DNA of 23,650 bases from Limnohabitans sp. (lineage in GTDB: Bacteria > Pseudomonadota > Gammaproteobacteria > Burkholderiales > Burkholderiaceae_C), in NCBI GenBank assembly GCA_024641725.1, contig JAHECM010000103.1:1-23650 (forward strand), given 5' to 3'. Under the pieces are notes generated by a model, which was given only the letters and a program-made list of their open reading frames with translations, did no database searches and was not told the origin of the DNA. Both the position numbers and the translations under genes were made by a program. Of this stretch, positions 15,948 through 23,650 are shown one piece after another. How positions within the stretch are numbered: the first letter of the stretch is position 1; each line of letters opens with the position of its first letter.

Positions 15948-17339
15948 ATGAGCGAAACATCTGCAAGCACCGTCGTCCCCAAAGTGGGTTTTGTCAGTCT
16001 GGGTTGTCCCAAGGCTTTGACCGATTCCGAGCTGATCTTGACCCAGCTGAGCGCTGAGGGGTATCAGACGTCCAAGACTTTTGAGGGGGCCGATCTGGTG
16101 ATCGTCAACACCTGTGGCTTCATCGACGATGCCGTCAGGGAAAGTCTGGACACCATTGCCGAGGCCCTGAACGAGAACGGCAAAGTCATCGTCACCGGTT
16201 GTCTGGGCGCCAAGACGGGTGAGGGTGGCGGCAACATGATCCGTGAGATCCACCCGAGTGTGTTGGCCGTGACCGGCCCGCATGCCACGCAAGAAGTGAT
16301 GGACGCGGTGCACACCCATTTGCCCAAGCCGCACGACCCATTTTTGGACTTGGTGCCCGGCGGTTTTGGCGAGGCAGGGCTCAAGCTGACGCCGCGTCAC
16401 TATGCGTATTTGAAGATCAGCGAAGGTTGCAACCACCGCTGCACGTTTTGCATCATTCCGTCCATGCGTGGCGATCTGGTCTCGCGCCCGATTGGCGATG
16501 TACTCAAAGAAGCCAAGGCTTTGTTTGAAGGCGGTGTCAAAGAGCTGCTGGTCATCAGTCAAGACACTTCGGCCTATGGCGTGGACATCAAGTACCGCAC
16601 GGGTTTTTGGGATGGCAAACCGGTCAAAACCCGCATGTTGGAGTTGGTGCAGACCTTGGGGGAGATGGCCCGGGCCCACGGTGCTTGGGTTCGCCTGCAC
16701 TATGTCTATCCCTACCCCAGTGTGGACGACATCATTCCATTGATGGCCCAAGGCTTGGTTTTGCCTTATCTGGACGTGCCCTTTCAGCACAGCCACCCTG
16801 ATGTGCTCAAGCGCATGAAGCGCCCGGCCAGTGGTGAAAAAAACCTGGAGCGCATCCAGCGTTGGCGCGAACTGTGCCCGGAATTGGTCATTCGCAGCAC
16901 CTTCATCGCAGGGTTCCCCGGCGAGACCGAAGAAGAGTTTGAGCATTTGCTGGGCTTTTTGCGTGAAGCGCAGATTGACCGTGCGGGTTGTTTTGCTTAC
17001 AGCCCGGTTCAAGGGGCCACGGCCAATGATTTGCCGGGCATGCTGCCCGATGCCGTGCGTGAGGAACGCCGCGCCCGTTTCATGGCCGTGGCCGAGGAGG
17101 TGTCGATTGACCGTTTGCAGCAGCGCGTGGGCTCTGACATGCAAGTTTTGGTCGATTCGGCCCCGGCCATGGGCCGCCGTGGTGGTGTTGGGCGCAGTTA
17201 CGGTGATGCCCCTGAGATCGATGGCGTGGTGCGCCTGCTGCCCCCAGAGAAGATCAGTAAAACACTGAAAGTGGGTGAGTTCACCCGGGCGCGCATCGTG
17301 GGTGTCGAAGGGCACGATCTGGTGGCGCAGCCGGTTTGA
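15948..17339 (+). CDS. rimO: Ribosomal protein S12 methylthiotransferase RimO
   Basis: A 463-residue radical-SAM methylthiotransferase that adds a methylthio group to a conserved aspartate of ribosomal protein S12. The N-terminal UPF0004 domain holds the three [4Fe-4S] cysteines C20 (SLGCPK), C56 (NTCGFI) and C85 (TGCLG). The radical-SAM cluster is CNHRCTFC at residues 161-168, and a TRAM domain closes the protein ([19 protein letters not shown]). [18 protein letters not shown] favours RimO over MiaB. The ATG at 15948 has no SD but a -10-like GACAAT 6 nt upstream. It follows phaR by 29 bp and may also be transcribed from that promoter. A strong terminator follows. Confidence 0.96.
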   Translation: MSETSASTVVPKVGFVSLGCPKALTDSELILTQLSAEGYQTSKTFEGADLVIVNTCGFIDDAVRESLDTIAEALNENGKVIVTGCLGAKTGEGGGNMIREIHPSVLAVTGPHATQEVMDAVHTHLPKPHDPFLDLVPGGFGEAGLKLTPRHYAYLKISEGCNHRCTFCIIPSMRGDLVSRPIGDVLKEAKALFEGGVKELLVISQDTSAYGVDIKYRTGFWDGKPVKTRMLELVQTLGEMARAHGAWVRLHYVYPYPSVDDIIPLMAQGLVLPYLDVPFQHSHPDVLKRMKRPASGEKNLERIQRWRELCPELVIRSTFIAGFPGETEEEFEHLLGFLREAQIDRAGCFAYSPVQGATANDLPGMLPDAVREERRARFMAVAEEVSIDRLQQRVGSDMQVLVDSAPAMGRRGGVGRSYGDAPEIDGVVRLLPPEKISKTLKVGEFTRARIVGVEGHDLVAQPV

Positions 17340-17360
17340 AATGGGCATCAAAACAAGGGC

Positions 17361-17396
17361 AAAAAAAAACCGCTGATCGAAATCAGCGGCTTTTTT
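17361..17396. terminator. Bidirectional terminator between rimO and tRNA-Leu 1
   Basis: CCGCTGAT (17370-17377), loop CGAA and ATCAGCGG (17382-17389) form an 8-bp stem. On the plus strand it is followed by six T (17391-17396). On the minus strand the A-run 17361-17369 gives nine T. It can therefore end rimO and the downstream side of the first tRNA-Leu gene. Confidence 0.92.
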
Positions 17397-17416
17397 GTGT
17401 CTTGCTCACCAAGATG

Positions 17417-17501
<85 letters not shown>

Positions 17502-17517
17502 ATCTCAGGAAGTTTGA

Positions 17518-17545
17518 ATTCTACAATGAGAAATGCCTGTTTCAG
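17518..17545 (-). promoter_or_regulatory. Promoter of tRNA-Leu copy 1
   Basis: Minus-strand TAGAAT (17518-17523) with CTGAAA (17540-17545) at 16-bp spacing. It would start RNA about 10 nt before the mature tRNA 5' end. The same -10 and the flanking TTCCTGA sequence recur before copy 2. Confidence 0.6.
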
Positions 17546-17577
17546 GACTGCGCGCATAAAAAACCGAGCCGAAAAAC

Positions 17578-17609
17578 AAAAAAGCCGATGAACAATTTTC
17601 ATCGGCTTT
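17578..17609 (-). terminator. Terminator of tRNA-Leu copy 2
   Basis: On the minus strand AAAGCCGATG and CATCGGCTTT pair over 10 bp around a 9-nt loop, and six T follow (positions 17583-17578). It lies 25 bp downstream of the second tRNA-Leu gene and separates it from copy 1, so the two are independent units. Confidence 0.85.
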
Positions 17610-17634
17610 CAGTGACATCTTATTTAGATAAGAT

Positions 17635-17719
<85 letters not shown>

Positions 17720-17736
17720 ATTTCAGGAAATCAAGG

Positions 17737-17746
17737 ATTCTATATC
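17737..17746. promoter_or_regulatory. Overlapping divergent -10 elements of tRNA-Leu 2 and rnr
   Basis: ATTCTATATC contains TAGAAT on the minus strand (17737-17742), placed as in tRNA copy 1. On the plus strand it contains TATATC (17741-17746), 6 nt before the rnr GTG. The two hexamers share two base pairs. The tRNA element is supported by the duplicate; the rnr element is inferred. Confidence 0.45.
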
Positions 17747-17752
17747 AAAAAA

Positions 17753-20029
17753 GTGACTCCAACCAGCGGGATGCTGGACGAAATAGAAGGACAAATCCAG
17801 GGGCACCGCGATGGCCATGGGTTTTTGATTCGTGACGATGGGCAGGGCGATATCTTTCTGCCGCCCAACGAGATGCGAGCGGTTTTGCACAAAGACCGGG
17901 TCAAGATCCGCGTGGTGCGATTCGACCGCAAAGGCCGCCCAGAGGGCCGTGTGCTTGAAATATTGGAGCGTCCTGAGCAGCCGATCATTGGTCGTTTGCT
18001 GCAAGAAAGCGGTTTGTGGTTGGTGGCCCCCGAGGACAAGCGCTACGGCCAGGATGTGCTGATTCCCAAAGGTGCGACCGGCACGGCCAAAGCGGGGCAA
18101 GTGGTGGTGGTCGAGTTGACCGAGCCACCTGCGCTCTACGGCCAGCCTGTTGGCCGCGTCAAAGAGGTGTTGGGCGAAATTGACGATTCAGGGATGGAGA
18201 TCGAGATTGCGGTACGCAAGTACAGCGTGCCGCACGAGTTTTCGTCCGCCTGCTTGGAGCAGGCCAAGGGTTTGCCCGACAAAGTTCGCCCACAAGACCG
18301 CAAAGGGCGCATTGATTTGCGAGACGTGCCCTTGGTCACCATTGACGGCGAAGATGCGCGTGACTTTGACGACGCCGTGTATTGCGAGCCGGCCAAGGTC
18401 GGGCGCAGCAAAGGCTGGCGTTTGTTGGTGGCGATTGCCGATGTGAGCCACTATGTGCAGACGGGCAGTGGAATTGATGTGGACGCATACGAGCGTGCCA
18501 CGAGTGTTTATTTCCCGCGCCGGGTTATTCCGATGCTGCCCGAAAAACTCTCCAATGGCCTGTGTTCTTTGAACCCCGATGTGGATCGTTTGTGCATGGT
18601 GTGCGACATGTTGGTCAACGCCAAGGGCGATGTGCATGCCTACCAGTTTTACCCGGCGGTGATGCACAGCCATGCACGCTTTACCTACACCGAGGTGGCG
18701 GCTGTTTTGGCCAATACCCGTGGGCCTGAGGCACTGCGCCGCAAGGATCGCGTCAAGGATCTGCTGAATTTGCACGACGTCTACCGTGCTTTGCTGGCCT
18801 CTCGCGCGGTGCGGGGTGCGGTGGACTTCGAAACCACTGAAACCCAGATCGTGTGCGATGACAGCGGTCGCATCGAAAAAATCGTCCCCCGCGTGCGCAA
18901 CGAAGCTCACCGCCTGATTGAAGAAGCCATGTTGGCCGCCAACGTCTGCAGTGCGGACTTTATCCAGCAGGGTCAGCACCCGGGCCTGTTCCGCTCGCAC
19001 GAGGGCCCAACCCCCGAGAAAAAAGACCTGCTGCGCAACTACCTCAAGACGCTGGGTTTGGGCTTCGGCTTGAGCGACGACCCGCACACTTCGGAGTTTC
19101 AAAAAATCGCACAAGCGACCAAAGACCGCCCTGACGCGCAGCAGATTCACACAATGCTGCTGCGCTCCATGCAGCAAGCGATTTACACGCCGATCAACAG
19201 CGGTCACTTTGGCTTGGCGTATGAGGCTTACACCCACTTCACCAGCCCGATTCGGCGTTACCCAGACTTGTTGGTGCACCGTGTGATCAAGGCCATTTTG
19301 GCGGGACGCAAATACGAGTTGCCCGCTTTGCCTTTGCCGGGCGAGGCCCATGCCAAGCTGGCCAAACGACTGCAGAAGAACAAGGCAGGCGTCAAGGTCA
19401 TGGGGCGTTCGGCCAAAGTTCCGCAGGTTCAAATGTCCTTCGCCGAGCAGCAGGCTTGGGAGGCTGCGGGCTTGCATTGCAGCGCCAACGAACGCCGCGC
19501 AGATGAAGCCAGCCGAGATGTGGAGGCTTGGCTCAAATGCAAGTACATGCGCGAGCATTTGGGCGAAGAGTACGGCGGCGTGGTGACTTCGGCGACCACC
19601 TTCGGCTTGTTCGTCACGCTCGACAATTTGTACGTCGAGGGTCTGGTGCACATCACCGAGTTGGGCGGTGAGTATTTCCGCTTCGACGAGGCCCGTCAGG
19701 AGTTGCGTGGTGAGCGCACCGGCATCCGTTACGCGATTGGCACGCGGGTGCAGATTCAGGTCAGCCGGGTGGATTTGGATGGCCGCAAGATTGACTTTCG
19801 GCTGGTGCAGCCTGGGGGCGATGTGCAGGTGCGTGCCATGCGCGACAAGGGCGTGGTCCCCGCAGATGCCTTGCCGCGCACCAAGGGCAGGTCCAAGCCC
19901 GACAGGCGCGCAGGCGCTGGCATGGAGCCCGCCGAGCGTGCGCGCTCTCCGATCCAAGCCCTGAAGTCATCGGTCAAGAAGGCCGCAGCCAAAAAAAATG
20001 GCAAATCCGCCCGCAAGCCCAAACGCTGA
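17753..20029 (+). CDS. rnr: Ribonuclease R
   Basis: A 758-residue 3'-5' exoribonuclease of the RNB family that degrades structured RNA and takes part in tRNA/rRNA quality control. N-terminal cold-shock domains (GHRDGHGFLIRDD, FLPPNEMRAVLHKDRV) precede the RNB catalytic core. The metal-binding aspartates lie in TIDGEDARDFDDAVY (D198, D204, D206, D207). A C-terminal S1 domain (EEYGGVVTSATTFGLFV) and a Lys/Arg-rich tail complete the protein. The GTG at 17753 is used because no upstream in-frame start exists outside the tRNA; ATG 17771 is an alternative. There is no SD at proper distance. Its promoter appears to overlap that of the divergent tRNA-Leu. Confidence 0.95.
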   Translation: MTPTSGMLDEIEGQIQGHRDGHGFLIRDDGQGDIFLPPNEMRAVLHKDRVKIRVVRFDRKGRPEGRVLEILERPEQPIIGRLLQESGLWLVAPEDKRYGQDVLIPKGATGTAKAGQVVVVELTEPPALYGQPVGRVKEVLGEIDDSGMEIEIAVRKYSVPHEFSSACLEQAKGLPDKVRPQDRKGRIDLRDVPLVTIDGEDARDFDDAVYCEPAKVGRSKGWRLLVAIADVSHYVQTGSGIDVDAYERATSVYFPRRVIPMLPEKLSNGLCSLNPDVDRLCMVCDMLVNAKGDVHAYQFYPAVMHSHARFTYTEVAAVLANTRGPEALRRKDRVKDLLNLHDVYRALLASRAVRGAVDFETTETQIVCDDSGRIEKIVPRVRNEAHRLIEEAMLAANVCSADFIQQGQHPGLFRSHEGPTPEKKDLLRNYLKTLGLGFGLSDDPHTSEFQKIAQATKDRPDAQQIHTMLLRSMQQAIYTPINSGHFGLAYEAYTHFTSPIRRYPDLLVHRVIKAILAGRKYELPALPLPGEAHAKLAKRLQKNKAGVKVMGRSAKVPQVQMSFAEQQAWEAAGLHCSANERRADEASRDVEAWLKCKYMREHLGEEYGGVVTSATTFGLFVTLDNLYVEGLVHITELGGEYFRFDEARQELRGERTGIRYAIGTRVQIQVSRVDLDGRKIDFRLVQPGGDVQVRAMRDKGVVPADALPRTKGRSKPDRRAGAGMEPAERARSPIQALKSSVKKAAAKKNGKSARKPKR

Positions 20030-20046
20030 GAGGCTGACGACTGATG

Positions 20047-20075
20047 AAAATGGCCTCCCTTTGGAGGCCATTTTT
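20047..20075 (+). terminator. Terminator of rnr
   Basis: AAAATGGCCTCC pairs with GGAGGCCATTTT over 12 bp with loop CTTT, ending in five T (20071-20075). It begins 17 bp after the rnr stop. On the minus strand it would give four T, so it may weakly serve the convergent nnr gene as well. Confidence 0.93.
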
Positions 20076-20086
20076 GTGTCTGCAGT

Positions 20087-20111
20087 GGGCAGCGGGCAGT
20101 GGGTCTGTGGG
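20087..20111 (+). other. Potential G-quadruplex motif
   Basis: Four GGG runs (20087, 20094, 20101, 20109) are separated by loops CAGC, CAGT and TCTGT, which satisfies the G3N1-7 pattern. The first three runs are spaced exactly 7 nt. It lies between the rnr terminator and the nnr stop codon. Folding is not demonstrated. Confidence 0.4.
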
Positions 20112-20120
20112 TCGGTGGTG

Positions 20121-21626
20121 TCAGCGCAGGCGCTCGGCCAGACGGCTGGCCGTCAAGGCCAAGTCCTCAGGCCATTGGTCAGCAGTGTGTCCGTGTTGCC
20201 AGACGGCACTGCAAGCGGCGTCCCAGGCGCTCAGGCCTTGGGCCAACCGCGCGCCCACCAAACCCGCCAGCACATCACCCGTGCCGCCCGTGGCCAAGCG
20301 TCCATTGCCCGTGGTGTTGATGCGCGACGTTTGGCCCGGGCTAGCCAGCACTGTGCCCGAGCCTTTGAGTGCGACAGTGCATTGAAATTGAGCACTCAGG
20401 GCCGTCGCCGCAGCCAAGCGGTCGCCTTGCACCGTTTGCGTGCTCACGCCCAGCAGCCTTGCTGCCTCTAAGGGGTGAGGGGTCAGCACGGTGGCTTGGT
20501 CGTTTTGCTGGCGCGCCTTGAGCCATTGCGCCAGCAAGGGGTCTTGGGCGGCGTGGTTCAGGCCATCGGCGTCCAGTACCAGTCGGGCGCTTCTTTGCAA
20601 AACAAGGGGCAGCCAGGGGGCGATGGCCTGCCCGCCGCCGCAACCCGCCACAACGGTGAGTGCGGTCAGATCCAGCTGTTCAAAGCGGCGATGCATCAGG
20701 TCTGGCGGCTGGCTGGCAGGGGCCTCATCACCGGGGCTGCAGACCATCACTCGGCCGGCACCCGCGTGCAATGCCGCCTGGGCCGCCAGCATCGCTGCAC
20801 CCCGCATGCCCATGCCCCGCAGTTGCAAGGACTCGCCACCGACCACGGCCACGTCGCCGTGGCTACCTTTGTGGCTGGCGTGTGTTTTGGTGTGACTGAT
20901 CCCGGGTGGGTTCAGCCACGCCTGTGGTTGGTACGAGGTCGGGTCGTCGCTCAGAGGCTCCAACCAGATGCAGCCCGCTAAATCCCGGCCTTGACCCATG
21001 AACAAGCCAGGCTTGGCCGCTAAAAAAGTGAGGGTGTGGTCAGCTCGGACCGCCATGTTTGTCTCCTCTCCCCAGGGCTGACCCGAATCGGCGTTCAAAC
21101 CGGTAGGCAAATCCAGGGCCAGCACACAAGCTGCAGAGGCGTTCATCAGCGCAATCCAGTGTTGCATGGCCTCAGACGGGGCACGGCGTGCGCCAATGCC
21201 CAACAGGGCGTCTATGCACAGGTCTTGCGCCCCCATGCGCTGTGGCCAACCCTCGGATGACTGGAGTAAGTTTGGCGAGATGGACACGCCCGCGGCTTTG
21301 GCGCGCTCCCAGGCGGCCCGAGCATCAGGGGGCAGCTTGTGCGGCTCGCCCAACAAGCTGACATGCACCGACATGCCCATGCGGTGCAGGTGTGCAGCGG
21401 CTTCGAGGCCATCACCACCGTTGTTGCCTGGGCCGGCGGCGATCCAGATGTGGCGTGCGTGCGGCGCAATGGCCAGCGCAAGGCGGGCTGCTGCACAGCC
21501 TGCGCGTGTCATCAGGGGCTGTGGGCTCAGGGCCTGGCGTTGGATTTCGAGTGTTCGGATGCCCTCCGTGCGCATGACCGGGATACGCCAGTCCGGGGCG
21601 TGTTGTGTCAGGCACTGCAGGGTCAT
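20121..21626 (-). CDS. nnr: Bifunctional NAD(P)H-hydrate epimerase / dehydratase
   Basis: A 501-residue fusion of the two NAD(P)HX repair activities. The N-terminal YjeF_N epimerase has GPGNNGGDGLEAAAHL, ALLGIGAR and LDLPTGLNADSG. The C-terminal ribokinase-like dehydratase has HKGSHGDVAVVGG, LDADGLN, LTPHPLEAARLLG and the nucleotide-binding NGRLATGGTGDVLAG. Together they reconvert hydrated NADH/NADPH, with ATP or ADP used by the dehydratase half. The ATG at 21624-21626 follows the amidase stop by 16 bp and lacks a clear SD; M18 is an alternative start. It is the second gene of a two-gene minus-strand unit and converges with rnr. Confidence 0.95.
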   Translation of the reverse strand: MTLQCLTQHAPDWRIPVMRTEGIRTLEIQRQALSPQPLMTRAGCAAARLALAIAPHARHIWIAAGPGNNGGDGLEAAAHLHRMGMSVHVSLLGEPHKLPPDARAAWERAKAAGVSISPNLLQSSEGWPQRMGAQDLCIDALLGIGARRAPSEAMQHWIALMNASAACVLALDLPTGLNADSGQPWGEETNMAVRADHTLTFLAAKPGLFMGQGRDLAGCIWLEPLSDDPTSYQPQAWLNPPGISHTKTHASHKGSHGDVAVVGGESLQLRGMGMRGAAMLAAQAALHAGAGRVMVCSPGDEAPASQPPDLMHRRFEQLDLTALTVVAGCGGGQAIAPWLPLVLQRSARLVLDADGLNHAAQDPLLAQWLKARQQNDQATVLTPHPLEAARLLGVSTQTVQGDRLAAATALSAQFQCTVALKGSGTVLASPGQTSRINTTGNGRLATGGTGDVLAGLVGARLAQGLSAWDAACSAVWQHGHTADQWPEDLALTASRLAERLR

Positions 21627-21642
21627 GTCTGGTCCGGCCGTC

Positions 21643-23010
21643 TCAAGTCCGGCCGCTCAGAGCGGCTTCCATCAGCAAGCCCAATTGGAGCAGCGTGTCG
21701 TCGCGCATGGGGCCATGCCAGGCCATCAGGCCCACTGGCAGTTCGCCGGGGGTGTGACACGGCAGGGTGATCGCACAGCCGTCCAAGGTGTTGATGGCGC
21801 TGGGGTTGCGCAGCAACAGCGCGTTGGCGCGGAAAAAGGCCTCGTCTCTCAGCGCACCCGGGGCCACGTCGGCCAGAGTCGGTGCCGTGATCGGTGTGGT
21901 GGGGGACAGCACGGCGTCGTAAGCTTGCAAGGCCCGGGTCATGCGTTGTGTCCAATTTTGCCGGGCTTGCACCAGCGCGATGTACTCGTGTGCGGCCATG
22001 TGAGCGCCGCGCTGGATGCGGGCGGACACGCGGGGGTCGTAACGCGCGGCGTCCTTGGCCAGCAGCTCGCGGTGCCAGGCGAAGCTCTCGGCCGGGCTGA
22101 AGCCGCCCGTGGCCATGAGAGCCGGCAATTCGCCGAGCTCTGGCAAGGGCAGCTCTCGGATCTGAGCGCCCGCCGCGCGCAAAATGGCCAAGCTGCGCTC
22201 AAAAGCTCGGGCAACGGTTGCATCCATGCCGTTGAGCAGGTAGCCGCTGGCCACGGCAAGGCGGAAGTCCGACAAAGGGCGGTGCGCGGTGGGCACGCTG
22301 CGCCCAGACAAAATTTCATGCGCCAGCACAGTGTCACGCACACTCCGCGTCATGGCGCAGACGGTGTCCAGTGTGGTGGACAGGGGGATGGCCCCCTGTG
22401 TGGGCACCCGCCGTGCGGTGTTTTTGAAGCCCACCAGGCCGTTCAAGGCGGCGGGTATGCGAATGGAGCCTCCGGTGTCCGAGCCCAGTCCAATGAACGC
22501 TGCACCGGTGGCCACCGACACGGCCGCCCCCGAGCTGGATCCCCCAGGGACGTGGCCCCCCGTTGCGGTCCCAGCCGTGCCGGCGGGTTGATCGGTCAGG
22601 GCGTCCCAGGCGCGAGGGGTGCCGTGGTGGGGGTTGTTGCCTACGCCCGAAAATGCAAACTCCACCATGTTGGTGCGCCCGATCAGCCCTGCGCCAGCGG
22701 CCCGCAAGCGGGCAACGGCGGGGCAATCTTGCAAGGCGGGGGCAGCGTCAGAAAGCACCACGGAGCCGGCGGTGGTGGCTTGGCCAGCCACGTCAAACAG
22801 GTCCTTGACCGAGACGGCAAGCCCTGCCAAAGGGGTCTTTTCAATCCCGGGCTGGCTTGCGGTGTCCCGCAAATCGTCGGCGGTGAGCTGGATAAAAACC
22901 GCTTCGCAAGCGCTCGATTGCGCCATGCTCAGGCATTCTTGGGCCACTTGTGCGCTGGTTTTTAATCCTTGGCGAATGGCTTCGCGGGTGGCGATGAGGT
23001 CGGCTTTCAT
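21643..23010 (-). CDS. Amidase signature-family hydrolase
   Basis: A 455-residue amidase signature enzyme with the full Ser-cisSer-Lys triad: K69 in [10 protein letters not shown]158 in PGGSSSGAA and S182 in [14 protein letters not shown]. It hydrolyses an amide bond; the substrate is not deducible. GatA is less likely, as the protein is short and no gatB or gatC is near. A Gly/Thr/Ala-rich stretch (about residues 137-153) appears inserted before the cis-serine loop compared with typical members. The start is ATG 23008-23010 with AGGA about 9 nt upstream; an earlier in-frame ATG at 23040 lies close to the rpsB promoter. It is followed after 16 bp by nnr. Confidence 0.92.
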   Translation of the reverse strand: MKADLIATREAIRQGLKTSAQVAQECLSMAQSSACEAVFIQLTADDLRDTASQPGIEKTPLAGLAVSVKDLFDVAGQATTAGSVVLSDAAPALQDCPAVARLRAAGAGLIGRTNMVEFAFSGVGNNPHHGTPRAWDALTDQPAGTAGTATGGHVPGGSSSGAAVSVATGAAFIGLGSDTGGSIRIPAALNGLVGFKNTARRVPTQGAIPLSTTLDTVCAMTRSVRDTVLAHEILSGRSVPTAHRPLSDFRLAVASGYLLNGMDATVARAFERSLAILRAAGAQIRELPLPELGELPALMATGGFSPAESFAWHRELLAKDAARYDPRVSARIQRGAHMAAHEYIALVQARQNWTQRMTRALQAYDAVLSPTTPITAPTLADVAPGALRDEAFFRANALLLRNPSAINTLDGCAITLPCHTPGELPVGLMAWHGPMRDDTLLQLGLLMEAALSGRT

Positions 23011-23052
23011 GCGTGGATTCCTGTTTTGAGGGGCGATCATTGCAAAGGGCGA

Positions 23053-23061
23053 TGCTATAAT
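23053..23061 (+). promoter_or_regulatory. Extended -10 promoter of rpsB
   Basis: TGC-TATAAT is a perfect -10 hexamer with a TGN extension. Transcription would start near 23068, leaving a leader of about 138 nt. No clear -35 is present at 16-18 bp, as is common for extended -10 promoters. Confidence 0.8.
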
Positions 23062-23067
23062 CGAAAG

Positions 23068-23205
23068 GCTTTACGCAGTGCAGCCTTGGTGACTGGGCTC
23101 GCACTGGCGAAAGTACATCCGCAAACCCGTCCCAACAAGGTGTTGCACTCAGCGATGAGGGCAATCAGTGGGCGGGATTTTAGACCCAACCTTTGGAGTA
23201 TTCCT
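23068..23205 (+). promoter_or_regulatory. Structured rpsB mRNA leader (probable S2 autoregulatory element)
   Basis: The leader folds into two units. Hairpin I pairs CAGTGC-AGCC (23076-23085) with GGCT-C-GCACTG (23096-23106), with one bulged C. Helix II pairs CCCG-T-CCCA (23126-23134) with TGGGCGGG (23169-23176), with one bulged T. It encloses hairpin III, TTGC-A-CTCA / TGAG-G-GCAA (23143-23164), capped by the GNRA tetraloop GCGA. rpsB leaders bound by S2 are known in other proteobacteria. The pairing is visible here; regulation is inferred. The 3' part reaches the SD GGAG at 23195-23198. Confidence 0.65.
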
Positions 23206-23650
23206 ATGTCAGTAACCATGCGCGAAATGCTGGAAGCCGGTGTCCACTTTGGTCACCAAACCCGCTTCTGGAACCCCAAGATGGCCCCGTTCATCTTCGG
23301 TCACCGCAACAAAATCCACATCATCAACCTGGAAAAATCGCTGCCGATGTTCCAGGACGCGATCAAGTTCGCCAAGCAGTTGTCCGCCAACCGCGGCACC
23401 ATCTTGATGGTGGGCACCAAGCGCCAAGCCCGCGAGATGGTGGCTCTCGAAGCCCAGCGCGCAGGCGTGCCTTTCGTGGACCAGCGATGGTTGGGCGGCA
23501 TGTTGACCAACTTCAAAACCGTCAAGACCTCGATCAAGCGTCTGAAGGACATGAAGGCTCAGCAAGAAGTCGGCCTCGACAGCCTGAGCAAAAAAGAGCA
23601 ACTGGTGTTCAAGCGCGAGATGGAAAAGCTCGAAAAAGACATCGGCGGTA
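23206..23650 (+). CDS. rpsB: 30S ribosomal protein S2, N-terminal part
   Basis: The first 148 codons of rpsB; the gene runs off the right edge. [41 protein letters not shown] and [13 protein letters not shown] are hallmark S2 sequences, including the HFGH signature. S2 assembles late on the 30S subunit and contacts S1. The ATG at 23206 has GGAG (23195-23198) 7 nt upstream. It is preceded by an extended -10 promoter and a 138-nt structured leader. tsf (EF-Ts) usually follows but lies outside the window. Confidence 0.98.
   Translation, partial: MSVTMREMLEAGVHFGHQTRFWNPKMAPFIFGHRNKIHIINLEKSLPMFQDAIKFAKQLSANRGTILMVGTKRQAREMVALEAQRAGVPFVDQRWLGGMLTNFKTVKTSIKRLKDMKAQQEVGLDSLSKKEQLVFKREMEKLEKDIGG

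Noticed and set aside
15858..17351. 497-codon minus-strand open frame opposite rimO
   Set aside because: It is antisense to the conserved radical-SAM enzyme and crosses into phaR and the terminator region.
18188..19957. 589-codon minus-strand open frame opposite rnr
   Set aside because: It is a shadow of the RNase R coding frame, with no start context and no recognisable domain.
21166..22965. 599-codon plus-strand open frame across the amidase and nnr genes
   Set aside because: It runs antisense through two conserved enzymes and their junction, and its composition is typical of antisense translation.

Overview
The window is GC-rich, densely packed bacterial chromosome of housekeeping type. 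A betaproteobacterium of the Burkholderiales, most likely Comamonadaceae, fits best. The reasons are a PhaR-type polyhydroxyalkanoate regulator, a RibB fused to a degenerate RibA-like domain, a RimO-tRNA-RNase R arrangement, and codon usage rich in ctg/ttg/gcc. This assignment is inferred from protein flavour, not from a search. I see no insertion sequence, phage gene, CRISPR array or defence/toxin module.

Layout. 1-3304: the 5' end of a FAD/NAD-binding oxidoreductase and a LysR regulator (both minus), then divergently a pirin, a flavodoxin-type quinone reductase and a DUF599 membrane protein (plus). 3364-6927: dnaE, the replicative polymerase alpha subunit (plus). 6975-13580: a nine-gene minus-strand run, ribE-ribBA(ribBX)-ribH-nusB-aminotransferase-ybgC-tolQ-tolR-tolA, with four 4-bp stop/start overlaps and very short gaps. 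It combines riboflavin synthesis, transcription antitermination and the Tol envelope motor. tolB and pal do not follow tolA. 13726-17339: a lipoprotein with an Fn3-like domain and a seven-repeat beta-propeller, then phaR and rimO (plus). 17417-17719: two nearly identical tRNA-Leu(CAG) genes (minus), each with its own -10 and terminator. 17753-20029: rnr (RNase R, plus). 20121-23010: an amidase and the bifunctional NAD(P)HX repair enzyme (minus). 23053-23650: the rpsB promoter, a structured mRNA leader and the first 148 codons of ribosomal protein S2 (plus, cut by the window end).

The main points of interest are regulatory. Several operon-leading genes (dnaE, rimO, ribE, rnr, DUF599) have a -10-like hexamer 6-8 nt before the start codon and no Shine-Dalgarno, which suggests leaderless mRNAs. 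The tRNA-Leu and rnr promoters overlap head to head. The rpsB leader folds into nested helices with a GNRA tetraloop, as expected of an S2 autoregulatory element. A four-run G-quadruplex motif lies just after the rnr terminator. The propeller lipoprotein is the least characterised protein in the window.
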